A DNA stretch of 64,000 nt from Chryseobacterium gleum (GTDB lineage Bacteria; Bacteroidota; Bacteroidia; Flavobacteriales_D; Sanyastnellaceae). Positions within the stretch are counted from its first letter, which is position 1, and each line of letters starts with the position of its first letter. The DNA lies in assembly GCA_945881835.1 (NCBI GenBank), contig CAMCVP010000010.1, positions 1 to 64,000 of the forward strand, in the 5' to 3' direction. The notes beneath the pieces were generated by a model. That model was not told where the DNA came from, ran no database searches, and was given only the letters and a program-made list of their open reading frames with translations. The position numbers and the translations under genes are program-made. Positions 17,905 through 26,822 of the stretch are shown piece after piece.

Positions 17905-19899
17905 ATGAAAAACCTTTTCCTTTCTCTTTTTCTCTTTTCATCCATTGCTGTTTTGGCTCAGCCTTGCGTTGACGGAATGGCCGGAATTTATCCTTGTGAC
18001 CACGTGGATCTCTTGGCTTACATGTCACTTGCGGATATTGGTGCCAATCCGAACAATGACAATACAAGCGATATTTGGGGATGGGTAAGTCCGGTGACTG
18101 GTAAGGAATATGCATTGGTAGGTGTTTCCAATGGCTTGGCTTTCGTTGATATTTCTTCACCAGAAGTCCCAATTTATTTAGGCACCCTTCCTTCACATAC
18201 GGGCAATAGTTTATGGCGAGATGTTGAGACCATGGATCACTATTGTTTTGTTGGAAGTGAAGCTAGCGGTCATGGTCTTCAGGTTTTTGATTTGTTGCAA
18301 TTAGACAATGTAACTACTCCAAATTCATTTATTGAAACTGCCTATTACGGTGGATTTGGAAATTCACACACCATTGCAATTGATCCAGAGAGCAAAATTT
18401 TAATGGCTATGGGCTCAAACACGTTCAACGGTGGTCCTCACTTAGTTGATATTTCAAATCCGCTTGAACCCATTCTTGTTGGAGGATACCAAGACGCTGG
18501 ATACACGCATGACGGAACAATCTTGACTTATTCTGGTCCAGATGCCAATCATCAGGGCGATGTTATTGTTGTTGCCTGCAATGGAGGTAGCGGATGGGGA
18601 GTGGTTACCTTGAATGTAACAGATCCGACGGATATTTTATATTTAGATAATTATAACTATCCGGAAACAGGATACACCCACCAAGGTTGGTTTACTAAAG
18701 ATATGGCGCACTATTTAGTAGACGACGAATTGGATGAACAAGACTTAGGGTCGAACACGAGGACTCACATTTTCGATTTTACAGACTTAGACAATATTGG
18801 TTACATGAATTATTATTTGAGCACCAATACTTCCATTGATCACAATCTTTACGTGAAAGATCAATTCGTTTATGAAAGCAATTATCGCAGTGGTGTTCGC
18901 ATTTTAGATGCTTCACGCGTGAGCATAGGGATCTTGAACGAAGTTGGATATTTCGATTTATTTCCAACCAACGACCTTCCACAATTCAGCGGAACATGGA
19001 GTAATTATCCGTATTTACCGAGTGGCGTAAATTTAGCTACAAGCATGTACGACGGGTTCTTCATTCTTCGTCCTACTCTCCTCTATCTACAAAGTCGAAA
19101 CTTGAATGCTTGCGGACAGTCGGCAGATACCCTTCAACTTAAAATAAATGCAGACCTGCAATTTCCCTTAACGGCAAACATTACAGGAATACCTGGATTT
19201 CCGGTATTCAGTGGGGTTAACATAGGATCCACAGGGAATTATAACATTGTTATTTCTGATTTAGGAACGGTTCCAACAGGAAACTACAATTGTACATTGC
19301 AATTGTTAACCACGTTTGGAGAGTCTTATGATTTGTTTTTTTCTATAGCCATTGGCACTCCTCCACCCGCTCCAGTTTTGTTGTCGGTTCCTTCAACTAT
19401 TCAATACAATGCAATGGATTATCAATTCAATTGGACAGCAATGCCGGGTGCGACATCTTATTTATTTGAAATTTCTGAGAATGACGCAACATTTGGAAAC
19501 ATTGTATACAGTTCAACCGAATTAGGAAACTTCGCGACGTTGCCATTTGATTTTGCTTTCGGTGAAGGGAAAACGTATTCTTGGAGAGTAACCGCCAATA
19601 ACCTTTGTGGTTCATCTGCAGCCTCAGTATCTGAGGATTTTCAGTGGATTCCAGCTAGTGTAAATGAAATCGTAGAGCGCGAGTTTATAGTTTACCCAAA
19701 TCCGGCAGAGAATGAAGTCTTCATTCAAAACTTCCAATCGGGTAAATCGAATGTAACCATTTACAATTCTACAGGGCAAGTGGTTTATGCTACAAACTTC
19801 AATCATCCTGGTGTTCACACTCTTGAAGTTGAGAACCTTTCAACAGGAATCTATACGATTCAGGTTGGAAGAATTACCAAGCGTTTATCGATTAAATAA
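17905..19899 (+). CDS. LVIVD-repeat (choice-of-anchor B) T9SS-exported protein
   Basis: Secreted protein of 664 residues: signal peptide (1-19, ending VLAQ), then a beta-propeller-like choice-of-anchor B region with LVIVD-type repeats (VGVSNGLAFVDISSPEVPIYL, HLVDISNPLEPILVGG, THIFDFTDLDN, GVRILDASR) over about 20-385. After this come Ig/FN3-like domains (APVLLSVPSTIQYNAMDYQF...) and a C-terminal type A sorting domain (FIVYPNPAENEVFIQN... TGQVVY... GIYTIQV). It should be exported by T9SS and held at the surface. Substrate unknown. The ATG at 17905 is set by the signal peptide; the frame is open back to 17845, across the terminator. Confidence 0.85.
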   Translation: MKNLFLSLFLFSSIAVLAQPCVDGMAGIYPCDHVDLLAYMSLADIGANPNNDNTSDIWGWVSPVTGKEYALVGVSNGLAFVDISSPEVPIYLGTLPSHTGNSLWRDVETMDHYCFVGSEASGHGLQVFDLLQLDNVTTPNSFIETAYYGGFGNSHTIAIDPESKILMAMGSNTFNGGPHLVDISNPLEPILVGGYQDAGYTHDGTILTYSGPDANHQGDVIVVACNGGSGWGVVTLNVTDPTDILYLDNYNYPETGYTHQGWFTKDMAHYLVDDELDEQDLGSNTRTHIFDFTDLDNIGYMNYYLSTNTSIDHNLYVKDQFVYESNYRSGVRILDASRVSIGILNEVGYFDLFPTNDLPQFSGTWSNYPYLPSGVNLATSMYDGFFILRPTLLYLQSRNLNACGQSADTLQLKINADLQFPLTANITGIPGFPVFSGVNIGSTGNYNIVISDLGTVPTGNYNCTLQLLTTFGESYDLFFSIAIGTPPPAPVLLSVPSTIQYNAMDYQFNWTAMPGATSYLFEISENDATFGNIVYSSTELGNFATLPFDFAFGEGKTYSWRVTANNLCGSSAASVSEDFQWIPASVNEIVEREFIVYPNPAENEVFIQNFQSGKSNVTIYNSTGQVVYATNFNHPGVHTLEVENLSTGIYTIQVGRITKRLSIK

Positions 19900-19934
19900 T
19901 GAAAATCAATCCGGGAAAATTTTTCCTGGATTGA
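19893..19934 (-). terminator. Terminator hairpin at the glcD-type gene 3' end
   Basis: A stem of about 14 bases (19906-19919 with 19921-19934, one G-U pair) overlaps the last codons. On the minus strand it is followed by TTTTCATTATTT, so it can act as an intrinsic terminator between the convergent genes. Confidence 0.65.
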
Positions 19935-21294
19935 GTATTCCATTCGGATCAAACGCTTCTTTTATTTTCTTCATGAGGTTCAGCTGAACTTCGTTGAAGG
20001 CAATGTCCATGTAATTTTTTTGCACCCAACCTATTCCATGTTCGCCGCTGAGCGTGCCTCCAAGAGAAACTGTTAATTCGAAAATCTCACGAATGGCTAT
20101 TGGAAGTGTATTGTCCCATTGTTCATCGGACATTTCATCTTTCAGAATATTGATATGAAGATTTCCATCTCCCGCATGTCCGTAGCAAACGGAACGAAAG
20201 CCATAACGCTTTCCAATGGCCTTCACTTCACGAAGTAATTTCGGAAGTTCAAATCTTGGAACAACAGTATCTTCCTCTTTGTAAATGGAATGAGACTTCA
20301 CAGCTTCGCCTACTTTTCGTCTAACTTTCCAAAGCGCTTCTTTCTGATTGTGATCTTCAGCAAATAATATTTCACCACATTCGTGATCCATGAGCACGTT
20401 TGAAATGGTTTCACAATCGAGCATAAGCGATTCAACATTTGAACCGTCTACTTCAATGAGCAGGTGTGCTTCCACTCCATCTAAATTCACTTGCGCATCT
20501 GGAACAAACTGCAGCGTATATTCAATGGCTTCGCGCTCCATGAATTCCATGGCGCTGGGCGTTATACCTGCGCGGAAGACAGCGCTCACGGCTTCGCATG
20601 CTTTTTCGGCTGATGCGAAAGGTGCTAGTAATAACAAATTGTGTTTTGGAAGCGGAAGTAATTTCAGAACAGCCTTAGTTATTATCCCAAGCGTTCCTTC
20701 ACTTCCAACCATCAATTGCGTCAGGTTGTATCCAGTCGAGTTCTTCAACGTGTTAGCTCCAGTCCATATAATTTCACCATTCGCCAAAACCACTTCCAAA
20801 TTCAAAACAAAATCTTTCGTGACTCCGTATTTCACGGCGTGAGGTCCGCCGCTATTCTCAGCCAAATTTCCACCTATCCAACAACTTCCTCTGCTCGCCG
20901 GATCTGGTGCGTAATACAATCCGAGCTTCGCACATTCTTCTTGAACAACTTGCGTAATCACAGCGGGCTCTGTATGTACTTGTCCATTTTCAACATCAAT
21001 CTTTATAATTTTATTGAATCGCTCCATTGATAGTGCCACTCCCTTTCTTACGCACAATGCTCCTCCGCTTAATCCGGTTTGAGCACCAATAGCTGTAACG
21101 GGTATCTTTTGTTCGTTGCAATACTTCAATAGACTTGCAACTTCCTTGGTATTACCAGGTTTTAAAACGACATCCGCAGGAAAACTCAAATTCTCTGTTT
21201 CGTCTTTTCCATATTTGATACGTGTTTCATCATCGGTAAAAACGAATTCTTGACCAATGGTCAATTCAAAAAAGTCGAAGTCTGATTTATTCAT
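19906..21294 (-). CDS. FAD-binding oxidase, GlcD / D-lactate dehydrogenase type
   Basis: Flavoprotein of 462 residues that oxidises a D-2-hydroxyacid such as D-lactate or glycolate. The PCMH/FAD_binding_4 domain shows VVLKPGNTKEVASLLKYC, AIGAQTGLSGGA, the NSGGPHAVKYGVTKDFVL stretch and GSEGTLGIIT. The C-terminal FAD-oxidase domain has YGHAGDGNLHINIL and ends SGEHGIGWVQKNYM... DPNGILNPGKI, all standard. The longer reading to 21342 is possible, but MNKSDFDFF at 21294 fits homologues. It stands alone, without GlcE/GlcF partners, so the electron acceptor is not evident. Convergent with the LVIVD gene. Confidence 0.9.
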   Translation of the reverse strand: MNKSDFDFFELTIGQEFVFTDDETRIKYGKDETENLSFPADVVLKPGNTKEVASLLKYCNEQKIPVTAIGAQTGLSGGALCVRKGVALSMERFNKIIKIDVENGQVHTEPAVITQVVQEECAKLGLYYAPDPASRGSCWIGGNLAENSGGPHAVKYGVTKDFVLNLEVVLANGEIIWTGANTLKNSTGYNLTQLMVGSEGTLGIITKAVLKLLPLPKHNLLLLAPFASAEKACEAVSAVFRAGITPSAMEFMEREAIEYTLQFVPDAQVNLDGVEAHLLIEVDGSNVESLMLDCETISNVLMDHECGEILFAEDHNQKEALWKVRRKVGEAVKSHSIYKEEDTVVPRFELPKLLREVKAIGKRYGFRSVCYGHAGDGNLHINILKDEMSDEQWDNTLPIAIREIFELTVSLGGTLSGEHGIGWVQKNYMDIAFNEVQLNLMKKIKEAFDPNGILNPGKIFPD

Positions 21295-21439
21295 GATTGA
21301 AGTAGAATATTCAACAAATCTCAACGATAACAGCGCCTTCACAACGATTTTTTACTATGGTCTTTCAACAAAGTAATTCACTTTTTAACATTGCATGAAT
21401 TATTGAAGAGAAAATATTTTTCTAGGAACTAAATCTATT

Positions 21440-21447
21440 TATATTCG
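21440..21447 (+). promoter_or_regulatory. -7-like box (TATATTCG) of the small lipoprotein gene
   Basis: TATATTCG, one mismatch to TAnnTTTG, 20 bases before the ATG at 21468. A T-run sits at the -33 distance. Confidence 0.4.
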
Positions 21448-21467
21448 TCAAAACTAAAATTATTCTT

Positions 21468-21752
21468 ATGAAAAAATTAATGATCCCAGCAGTTGCTCTT
21501 GCAATGTTCATGGCATCTTGCGGTGGTGTAAAGTCTGACGCAGAAACTATCTGTGACATGATGAACAAAATGGTTGAAGCACAAAAAGCTAACGATACTG
21601 CTAAAATCGAAGCTCTTCAAAAAGAGTACGAACCTAAAATGGACGAGTTACAAAAGAAATATCCAAAGGGTAGCGAAGAAGAAAAAGAATTGGAAGCTCT
21701 TGTTAAGCCATGTATGGAAGAAGCAATGAAAGCTGCAATGGGCGGAAACTAA
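21468..21752 (+). CDS. Small Lys/Glu-rich lipoprotein of unknown function
   Basis: Lipoprotein of 94 residues with lipobox (FMASC, Cys18). The mature part is highly charged and helical: ICDMMNKMVEAQKAND, ALQKEYEPKMDELQKKY and ELEALVKPCMEEAMKAAMG. Besides the lipid-anchored Cys18 there are two cysteines, C28 and C81, which could pair. I do not recognise the family; short lipoproteins of this kind are common in Bacteroidota. It has its own promoter candidate and a bidirectional terminator, so it is a single-gene unit. The codon pattern (many GAA/AAA/GCT) suggests good expression. Confidence 0.8.
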   Translation: MKKLMIPAVALAMFMASCGGVKSDAETICDMMNKMVEAQKANDTAKIEALQKEYEPKMDELQKKYPKGSEEEKELEALVKPCMEEAMKAAMGGN

Positions 21753-21775
21753 TTTTCCCTCTTCTTTAAAAAATT

Positions 21776-21803
21776 AAGGGTCTCATTTCGAGACCCTTTT
21801 TTA
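21776..21803. terminator. Bidirectional intrinsic terminator
   Basis: Nine-base perfect stem AAGGGTCTC/GAGACCCTT (21776-21784 with 21790-21798), with a T-run on the plus side and A-rich sequence on the other. It serves the small lipoprotein gene and the convergent 302-residue lipoprotein gene. Confidence 0.85.
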
Positions 21804-22712
21804 TTACTTCGTATTTATGATAATATCTCCCTTCGGCAGTTTCACCTCGTTCGGATTGTCGTAAACCACTTGCGCGTTCACACCTGCGAATTCAGAACTC
21901 ACCAACTTCCACCCTTCCGCATTCAATTCCCACGAATCCTTTTTGGCGTAGTCATTTCCTTTAGAACTAAGCGCAACCAATTGCACTTCTACCTTTCCAC
22001 CATTATTCACAAAGAATAGAGACTTCATAGGCATCTTATCATCAATTGGAGGAGTCTCTTTTCCATCCTTCGCTAGTGCTGGAGGATTCGGGAAATAGAG
22101 TTCTTGCAATTTTACGATCTCTTCCTGACTGAAGTTTAACGACTTCACCAATTGCGGAGATTCGTATTTCCCTGAATAATAACTTAGCAGTGCTTTGTAT
22201 TCAGGAGTAAGTGTATTAATAAAAAGCTGGTCTATGATGAGTTCATTGGAATTCACCAATTGGTAAACAATTGACTTGTTGGGCGACCACAATTTCACCC
22301 TGTTCTTCAAAGTCGCTGAACCAGATGTCCCTACAACTTTCGTTGAACGATTCATGTAAGTCATTCCTCCTTCTACATTCATTTCCAACAGATCAGTGGA
22401 TTTAATCTGAATAGAAAATGTGTTTGTGCTGTCAGCACATTTCAAATTCAAAACGTCCCATTTTTCGTTGGGCTTGTAATTCCCAAGGAAGGTCTTTGCT
22501 TCTCCACCTAGAACGCGGGTTCTTAAATAGAAGCTACTGTCTGCATACAAAGCCAAGGAATAAACAGTACCCGAATTCTGATTCCAAAGTGTATCGTCGA
22601 AATCGCCTATTAACTCGACACTTCTTGAAGGTACAGGAACTTTCTTCTCTTCACATGACGCAAGAGCCAAAACACAAATACTGGCTGCGAGCAATCCTTT
22701 CATTTTATTCAT
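21804..22712 (-). CDS. Lipoprotein of unknown function
   Basis: Lipoprotein of 302 residues with lipobox (LALASC, Cys20), followed by a charged linker (EEKKVPVPS). The mature part is predicted mainly beta (GTVYSLALYADSSFYLRTR, LGNYKPNEKWDVLNLK) and has two or three similar sheets, reminiscent of NlpE/copper-resistance-type or lipocalin-like folds. I cannot assign a family or function. Two starts are possible, 22712 (MNKMKG) and 22703 (MKG); both give the same signal peptide. It is divergent from the acyltransferase gene with about 80 bases between the starts. Confidence 0.7.
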   Translation of the reverse strand: MNKMKGLLAASICVLALASCEEKKVPVPSRSVELIGDFDDTLWNQNSGTVYSLALYADSSFYLRTRVLGGEAKTFLGNYKPNEKWDVLNLKCADSTNTFSIQIKSTDLLEMNVEGGMTYMNRSTKVVGTSGSATLKNRVKLWSPNKSIVYQLVNSNELIIDQLFINTLTPEYKALLSYYSGKYESPQLVKSLNFSQEEIVKLQELYFPNPPALAKDGKETPPIDDKMPMKSLFFVNNGGKVEVQLVALSSKGNDYAKKDSWELNAEGWKLVSSEFAGVNAQVVYDNPNEVKLPKGDIIINTK

Positions 22713-22778
22713 ATTCCAAAAGTAGACATTGTTCATATTTACGCCAAGTCTTTCTCCAAGCAAAACTTATGTATTTCT

Positions 22779-22786
22779 TACTTTTG
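22779..22786 (+). promoter_or_regulatory. -7 box (TACTTTTG) of the acyltransferase gene
   Basis: Perfect TAnnTTTG match ending 5 bases before the ATG at 22792, predicting a leaderless message. No clear TTTG at -33. Confidence 0.5.
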
Positions 22787-22791
22787 CAACT

Positions 22792-23976
22792 ATGGAAGAG
22801 GCACAATTTGATGTATTTAATTTCGATCCAATTCGTCCGTATAACAACGAAGAATTAAAGGCCGCCATAGAACGCATTCTCGAAGTTCCTGAGTTCTACA
22901 AAATGTTGAAGTGGGTTTTTCCTGGATTAAGTCGCTCTGCCATTCAGAAAATGCTTCGTCAAGTTACAACGGTCGATGAATTTCAATCGGAAATTTCAGG
23001 CCCGGCTTTCAAGATGGCTATTCAAACGACTACAAGTGGTTTGTCTTTCACCAACTTCGAATCGTTAGATAAAACAAAGCCTTATCTATTTTTAAGCAAT
23101 CACCGCGACATTATTCTTGACAGTGCCATTTTAAACGTTAGTCTGCTTGAACAAGGTCACAAGACCACGCAGATTGCCATTGGTGACAATTTAATTCGTC
23201 AGAAGGTGGTTGAAGACATTGTTCGTTCCAACAAAAATTTCATTGTGAATCGTAATGTAAACGCGAAGGAAATGTTCTATTACAGCCTTCGCCTTTCCAA
23301 CTATATTCGTCATACGCTTACGCAAGACCACACTTCAATTTGGATTGCTCAACGCGAAGGAAGAAGCAAAGACGGCGATGACAGAACTGCAACTGGATTA
23401 TTGAAGATGTTTGCCATGAGTGCAGACAACATTGAAGACGGTTTGCAAGCCTTGAGCATGATTCCCATGGCTGTTAGCTATGAGTATGACCCTTGTGATA
23501 TGATGAAGACCAATGAACTTATGCATTTGAAGATTCTTGGAGCATATGAAAAGAAATCGGGAGAAGATTTTCTTTCCATGTTGAAAGGAATAACCGGACA
23601 TAAAGGTCGCGTGAATATTGCTATGGGAAATTCATTGAATGAACACATTGAGCACATGCGAACCATTCAAAATAAAAATGAAAAGTACCGTTATTTAACG
23701 CACGCCATTGACAATGAAATGCACCGTATTTTCCATCTGTGGCCAACCAATTATATTGCCTACGACTTGTTAAACGGTACGAAGGAATACAAAGATCATT
23801 ACACGCAAATTCAAAAAATTGCTTTTAGCAATTATATCCGTGGAAATACCTTCAAGTTAAGTCTTCACAGAAAGCACACACCACTTCCGAAGGAAAATTT
23901 CACGCAGACTGCACGCGAGATTATGCTTCAGATGTATGCGAATCCGGTGACGAATTTTCGGAATCTGTCGGCTTAA
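22792..23976 (+). CDS. 1-acyl-glycerol-3-phosphate acyltransferase-like protein (PlsC superfamily)
   Basis: Membrane-associated acyltransferase of 394 residues, probably acting in phospholipid or lipid A-like acylation. The catalytic block is LFLSNHRDIILDSA near residue 105, where the usual His-x4-Asp reads His-x5-Asp. It is followed by REGRSKDGDDRTATG, matching the substrate-binding EGxRS motif. There is no clear membrane-spanning helix. The long charged N-terminal 70 residues and the C-terminal helices exceed plain PlsC (about 240), closer to the large acyltransferases of Bacteroidota. The start at 22792 sits just after a promoter box. The last 56 bases overlap the convergent methyltransferase gene. 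Confidence 0.8.
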   Translation: MEEAQFDVFNFDPIRPYNNEELKAAIERILEVPEFYKMLKWVFPGLSRSAIQKMLRQVTTVDEFQSEISGPAFKMAIQTTTSGLSFTNFESLDKTKPYLFLSNHRDIILDSAILNVSLLEQGHKTTQIAIGDNLIRQKVVEDIVRSNKNFIVNRNVNAKEMFYYSLRLSNYIRHTLTQDHTSIWIAQREGRSKDGDDRTATGLLKMFAMSADNIEDGLQALSMIPMAVSYEYDPCDMMKTNELMHLKILGAYEKKSGEDFLSMLKGITGHKGRVNIAMGNSLNEHIEHMRTIQNKNEKYRYLTHAIDNEMHRIFHLWPTNYIAYDLLNGTKEYKDHYTQIQKIAFSNYIRGNTFKLSLHRKHTPLPKENFTQTAREIMLQMYANPVTNFRNLSA

Positions 23977-25132
23977 CTTCAAATCGCTCGTTACGTTTTC
24001 CTCTGAATAAATCTATTCCGCGAAGTTCGCACTCAAGTTTTCCGTTCATTAACCGTACTTTACGCTTTTGACGAAGTCCAATCGCATGAAGTGCTTGAAG
24101 ATCTGAAGAGATGATCCATGCAGTAGAACCTGAATAACGGTGTTTGAAAACGGAACCGATTTCAGCATAGATTTTTTCCAATTCTTCAATCTCCATGCGC
24201 TCGCCGTAAGGCGGATTTAAAACCACAATTCCAGGAACTTCCGGAACGCTGTCTTCGCTGAAGAAATCTGATTTTTCAAATCGAATAGCATCTTTGAACG
24301 GAAGGTTCTTTCCATTCTTACGCGCCACATTCAATTGGTCGTAATCGATGTCCGAAGCCACAATGGTTAACTCTTTGTTCTCAATCAACGCATTCGCATC
24401 GGCATGAACAGTCATCCAAAGCGCATCGTCGAAATTCAACCACGTTTGAAAATTGAATTTTGGATAAGCCTTTTGGGCTGGGACATTCAAAGCCGCATAT
24501 GCTGCTTCGAAGGCAATGGTGCCTGAACCGCAAAACGGATTGTACAAAGGTGTTTCTCCTTTCCATCCGGTAATGGCAATGATTCCTGCTGCCAATACTT
24601 CGTTCATTGGAGCTTCACCTCCATTTACGCGGTAACCGCGTTGATTCAAAGAACGGCCAGAGCTGTCTAATGAAATCTGAACCTTTTCTTGATCGATTAG
24701 CAAGTGTATTTGCACATCAGGACTTTCCGGATTCACATCTGGACGCGAGCCGTAGACTTTCTTCAAGCGGTCTGCTATGGCGTCTTTCACGCGAAGCGAA
24801 GGAAAATGCGAGTGTGTGAAAAGTGAGGAGAACACTTGCGGATCTATTGCGAAAGTGGTATCTGCATTCAAGTATTCTTCCCAAGGCATTTCATAAGCCT
24901 TGGTGTATAAATCGTCTGCCTTGCGAATTTGAAACGAGTTCAACGGACAAAGCACGCGCAACGCCAAGCGCGCGCGATAGTTGATTTTATAAAGTGTTTC
25001 AAGGTCGCAATTCGCGCGAACCACTCTTCTTCCCTCTTCAACTTCTGTTGCGCCTAATGCAATCATTTCTTTCGCCAACAAAGGCTCTAAACTTTGCATG
25101 GTCTTCACTACGATTGGAAATATTTTCTCCAT
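23921..25132 (-). CDS. THUMP-domain 23S rRNA (guanine-N2) methyltransferase, RlmL N-half type
   Basis: SAM-dependent RNA methyltransferase of 403 residues. The N-terminal ferredoxin-like/THUMP region (about 1-165: IRKADDLYTKAYEMPWEEYL, VQIHLLIDQEKVQISLDSSG) is followed by a Rossmann methylase with LNQRGYR, LYNPFCGSGTIAFEAA (SAM binding) and VLNPPYGERM (catalytic NPPY). The protein corresponds to the N-terminal methylase half of RlmKL, without the second methylase domain. A strong Shine-Dalgarno (GGAGG) inside the end of the upstream gene sets the start; this is unusual here, where most genes lack one. Third gene of the CPBP-eIF1-like operon. Confidence 0.88.
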   Translation of the reverse strand: MEKIFPIVVKTMQSLEPLLAKEMIALGATEVEEGRRVVRANCDLETLYKINYRARLALRVLCPLNSFQIRKADDLYTKAYEMPWEEYLNADTTFAIDPQVFSSLFTHSHFPSLRVKDAIADRLKKVYGSRPDVNPESPDVQIHLLIDQEKVQISLDSSGRSLNQRGYRVNGGEAPMNEVLAAGIIAITGWKGETPLYNPFCGSGTIAFEAAYAALNVPAQKAYPKFNFQTWLNFDDALWMTVHADANALIENKELTIVASDIDYDQLNVARKNGKNLPFKDAIRFEKSDFFSEDSVPEVPGIVVLNPPYGERMEIEELEKIYAEIGSVFKHRYSGSTAWIISSDLQALHAIGLRQKRKVRLMNGKLECELRGIDLFRGKRNERFEVKPTDSENSSPDSHTSEA

Positions 25133-25477
25133 TTATCCTCCTGCTTTTTTAGCTGCATAACCCATGTCCTGCAGCAGTTTAATAATCTTTTCTCTGTGGT
25201 CGCCTTGAATGATGATCTCGCCATCTTTCGCGCTTCCCCCTGTTCCGCATTTGTTTTTCAGCACCTTGGCTAACTGTTCCAAGTCTTCGTCGTTGCCAAC
25301 AAAGTCTTTAATGACAGATGCAGTCTTACCGCCGCGGTGATTCTTTTCCAACCAAACTTTCAATTTCTGTTCGTTGGGTGGAAGGGTCTCAGCAGCTTCA
25401 TTTTCATTCTCTATGTTGAAGTTAGGATTCGTGCTGAATACGAATCCGCCCTCACTCTTGTTGTTCTTCTTGCTCAT
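25133..25477 (-). CDS. yciH: eIF1/SUI1-like translation factor (YciH family)
   Basis: Small cytosolic protein of 114 residues. A disordered acidic N-terminus (SEGGFVFSTNPNFNIENENEA) precedes the SUI1 fold: KVWLEKNHRGGKTASVIKDFVGND, LAKVLKNKCGTGGSAKDGEIIIQGD and IIKLLQDMGY. These match bacterial YciH, the homologue of eIF1, thought to influence start-codon selection. The ATG at 25477 overlaps the upstream CPBP gene end by 26 bases. The stop abuts the methylase ATG, so all three are co-transcribed. A translation factor and an rRNA methylase in one operon fit a ribosome-related unit. Confidence 0.9.
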   Translation of the reverse strand: MSKKNNKSEGGFVFSTNPNFNIENENEAAETLPPNEQKLKVWLEKNHRGGKTASVIKDFVGNDEDLEQLAKVLKNKCGTGGSAKDGEIIIQGDHREKIIKLLQDMGYAAKKAGG

Positions 25478-26066
25478 GTGCAATTGGAATTACTGTTTTC
25501 TTTTTCAGTTCTTCGTATTCCGCTTGAATACGTTGAAAGGCTATGACGTCATAAATGATATGCGCCACAATGGCTGCCAACAAACCTAAGTATTCTCCTA
25601 ATATTCCGAGTATGGTTCCTACGGCGAATAAAATTAATCCGAAGATCACCTTCGGCCAAGAACTGTAGCTCATGTATCCGTGAAGTGCAATGAACATGAA
25701 CGACGTAGTTAAAATTCCCAACCAAGGTTGAATCATTCCGCGAAAGACAATCTCTTCTCCAACACCCGCGCAAAAACTAAGGAATAAAATTTCTTGTAAA
25801 CTGAAATTGAATATTCCCAGACGTAAGGTGAAATCGAAATTTACATCGTCGAGGTATTTCCATTTCCCCATGAGCCATGTTATTCCGCTTAAGAGAAAAC
25901 CTCCTGCAACCCCTGCAACAACTTGAATCCAGACATTCGCTTTTCCAATTACAACAGGGATCATGAAGGTTGTTGCATTGAAGTAATACAAGATTGCCAC
26001 AATGACTAAAGGAACGAGTAGCGTGAGTAAACCCATGCGCATAAACAATTCCCGACTCGCTCTCAT
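25452..26066 (-). CDS. CPBP family intramembrane glutamic protease
   Basis: Membrane protein of 204 residues with about six hydrophobic segments and the ABI/CPBP (Rce1-like) signature: EEIVFR (E104-R109), FIALHG with H129, and HIIYD with H169 and D173. Such proteases cut CAAX-like or signal substrates within the membrane; the target here is unknown. A start at 26066 (MRASRELF) is preferred because a perfect -7 box ends 5 bases before it; a longer reading to 26099 would use TTG and reach the divergent gene. First gene of the CPBP-yciH-methylase operon. Confidence 0.88.
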   Translation of the reverse strand: MRASRELFMRMGLLTLLVPLVIVAILYYFNATTFMIPVVIGKANVWIQVVAGVAGGFLLSGITWLMGKWKYLDDVNFDFTLRLGIFNFSLQEILFLSFCAGVGEEIVFRGMIQPWLGILTTSFMFIALHGYMSYSSWPKVIFGLILFAVGTILGILGEYLGLLAAIVAHIIYDVIAFQRIQAEYEELKKKTVIPIAHEQEEQQE

Positions 26067-26071
26067 AAATG

Positions 26072-26079
26072 CAAAGGTA
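26072..26079 (-). promoter_or_regulatory. -7 box (TACCTTTG) of the CPBP operon
   Basis: Perfect TAnnTTTG on the minus strand, 5 bases before the ATG at 26066, so the transcript should be leaderless. It lies between two divergent genes whose starts are only 32 bases apart. Confidence 0.5.
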
Positions 26080-26098
26080 AGCTTTGTAACTTCGCGCA

Positions 26099-26743
26099 AT
26101 GGATTTTATCTCATCTACTTTACTAGACTATTGCGAAAAGCATTCAGATGATGAATCTGATTTGTTGAAAGCGCTTTCGGCTGAAACCTGGCAGAAGGTG
26201 ATTAATCCGCGTATGCTAAGTGGACATCTGCAAGGACGGTTTTTAAGTTTACTTTCCCAATTGATTCAACCCAAGCGCGTTTTAGAGATTGGCACATTCA
26301 CAGGGTATAGCGCACTTTGCTTGGCAGATGGACTTTCCGAAGGAGGCGAAATTATTACCATTGATGAGAACGACGAGCTGAGCTGGTTACACGAGAAGTA
26401 TTTCCTTCAACATAAAAATGGAAAGGGAATTACTCCTATTTATAAAGCGGCGTTGGAAGCATTCAAGGAAATCGAAGGAACCTTCGATTTGGTCTTTATA
26501 GATGCAGATAAGCGCAACTACATACATTATTGGAATTGGACCCTAGCGCATGTTCATGCTGGATCTGTTATTCTAATTGACAATGTTCTTTGGAGCGGAA
26601 AGGTTCTAGAACCCGCTGCAGAAAAGGATTTCGACACGCAGGTACTTCAAGAATTGAATGATTTAGTGGCGAAAGATTTACGCTGCGAGAAGGTTCTTTT
26701 GCCGCTTCGCGACGGATTAATGATGGTTCGCGTGAAGAAGTAG
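26099..26743 (+). CDS. O-methyltransferase (catechol OMT-like, class I SAM)
   Basis: Soluble methyltransferase of 214 residues of family 3. SAM motif I is RVLEIGTFTGYSALCLADGL; later FDLVFIDADKRNYIHYW carries the metal-binding Asp and Asn/Tyr, and ILIDNVLWSGKVL follows. The fold and length equal cation-dependent COMT/caffeoyl-CoA-type enzymes. The substrate is unknown. Its ATG starts 4 bases after a TAACTTCG box, so a leaderless start is likely. It shares a very short divergent promoter region with the CPBP operon. Confidence 0.9.
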   Translation: MDFISSTLLDYCEKHSDDESDLLKALSAETWQKVINPRMLSGHLQGRFLSLLSQLIQPKRVLEIGTFTGYSALCLADGLSEGGEIITIDENDELSWLHEKYFLQHKNGKGITPIYKAALEAFKEIEGTFDLVFIDADKRNYIHYWNWTLAHVHAGSVILIDNVLWSGKVLEPAAEKDFDTQVLQELNDLVAKDLRCEKVLLPLRDGLMMVRVKK

Positions 26744-26745
26744 AC

Positions 26746-26753
26746 TACCTTTG
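26746..26753 (+). promoter_or_regulatory. -7 box (TACCTTTG) of the DEAD-box helicase gene
   Basis: Perfect TAnnTTTG match directly after the O-methyltransferase stop. It implies a leader of about 65 bases before the ATG at 26823, longer than at most genes here, as is common for cold-inducible DEAD-box genes (inference). Confidence 0.5.
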
Positions 26754-26822
26754 CGCCCGCAACAAGTTCCGTTGGCAGTTCAACTTTGAAATACGATTGG
26801 GAATTTGGCGACCACGTATTTT

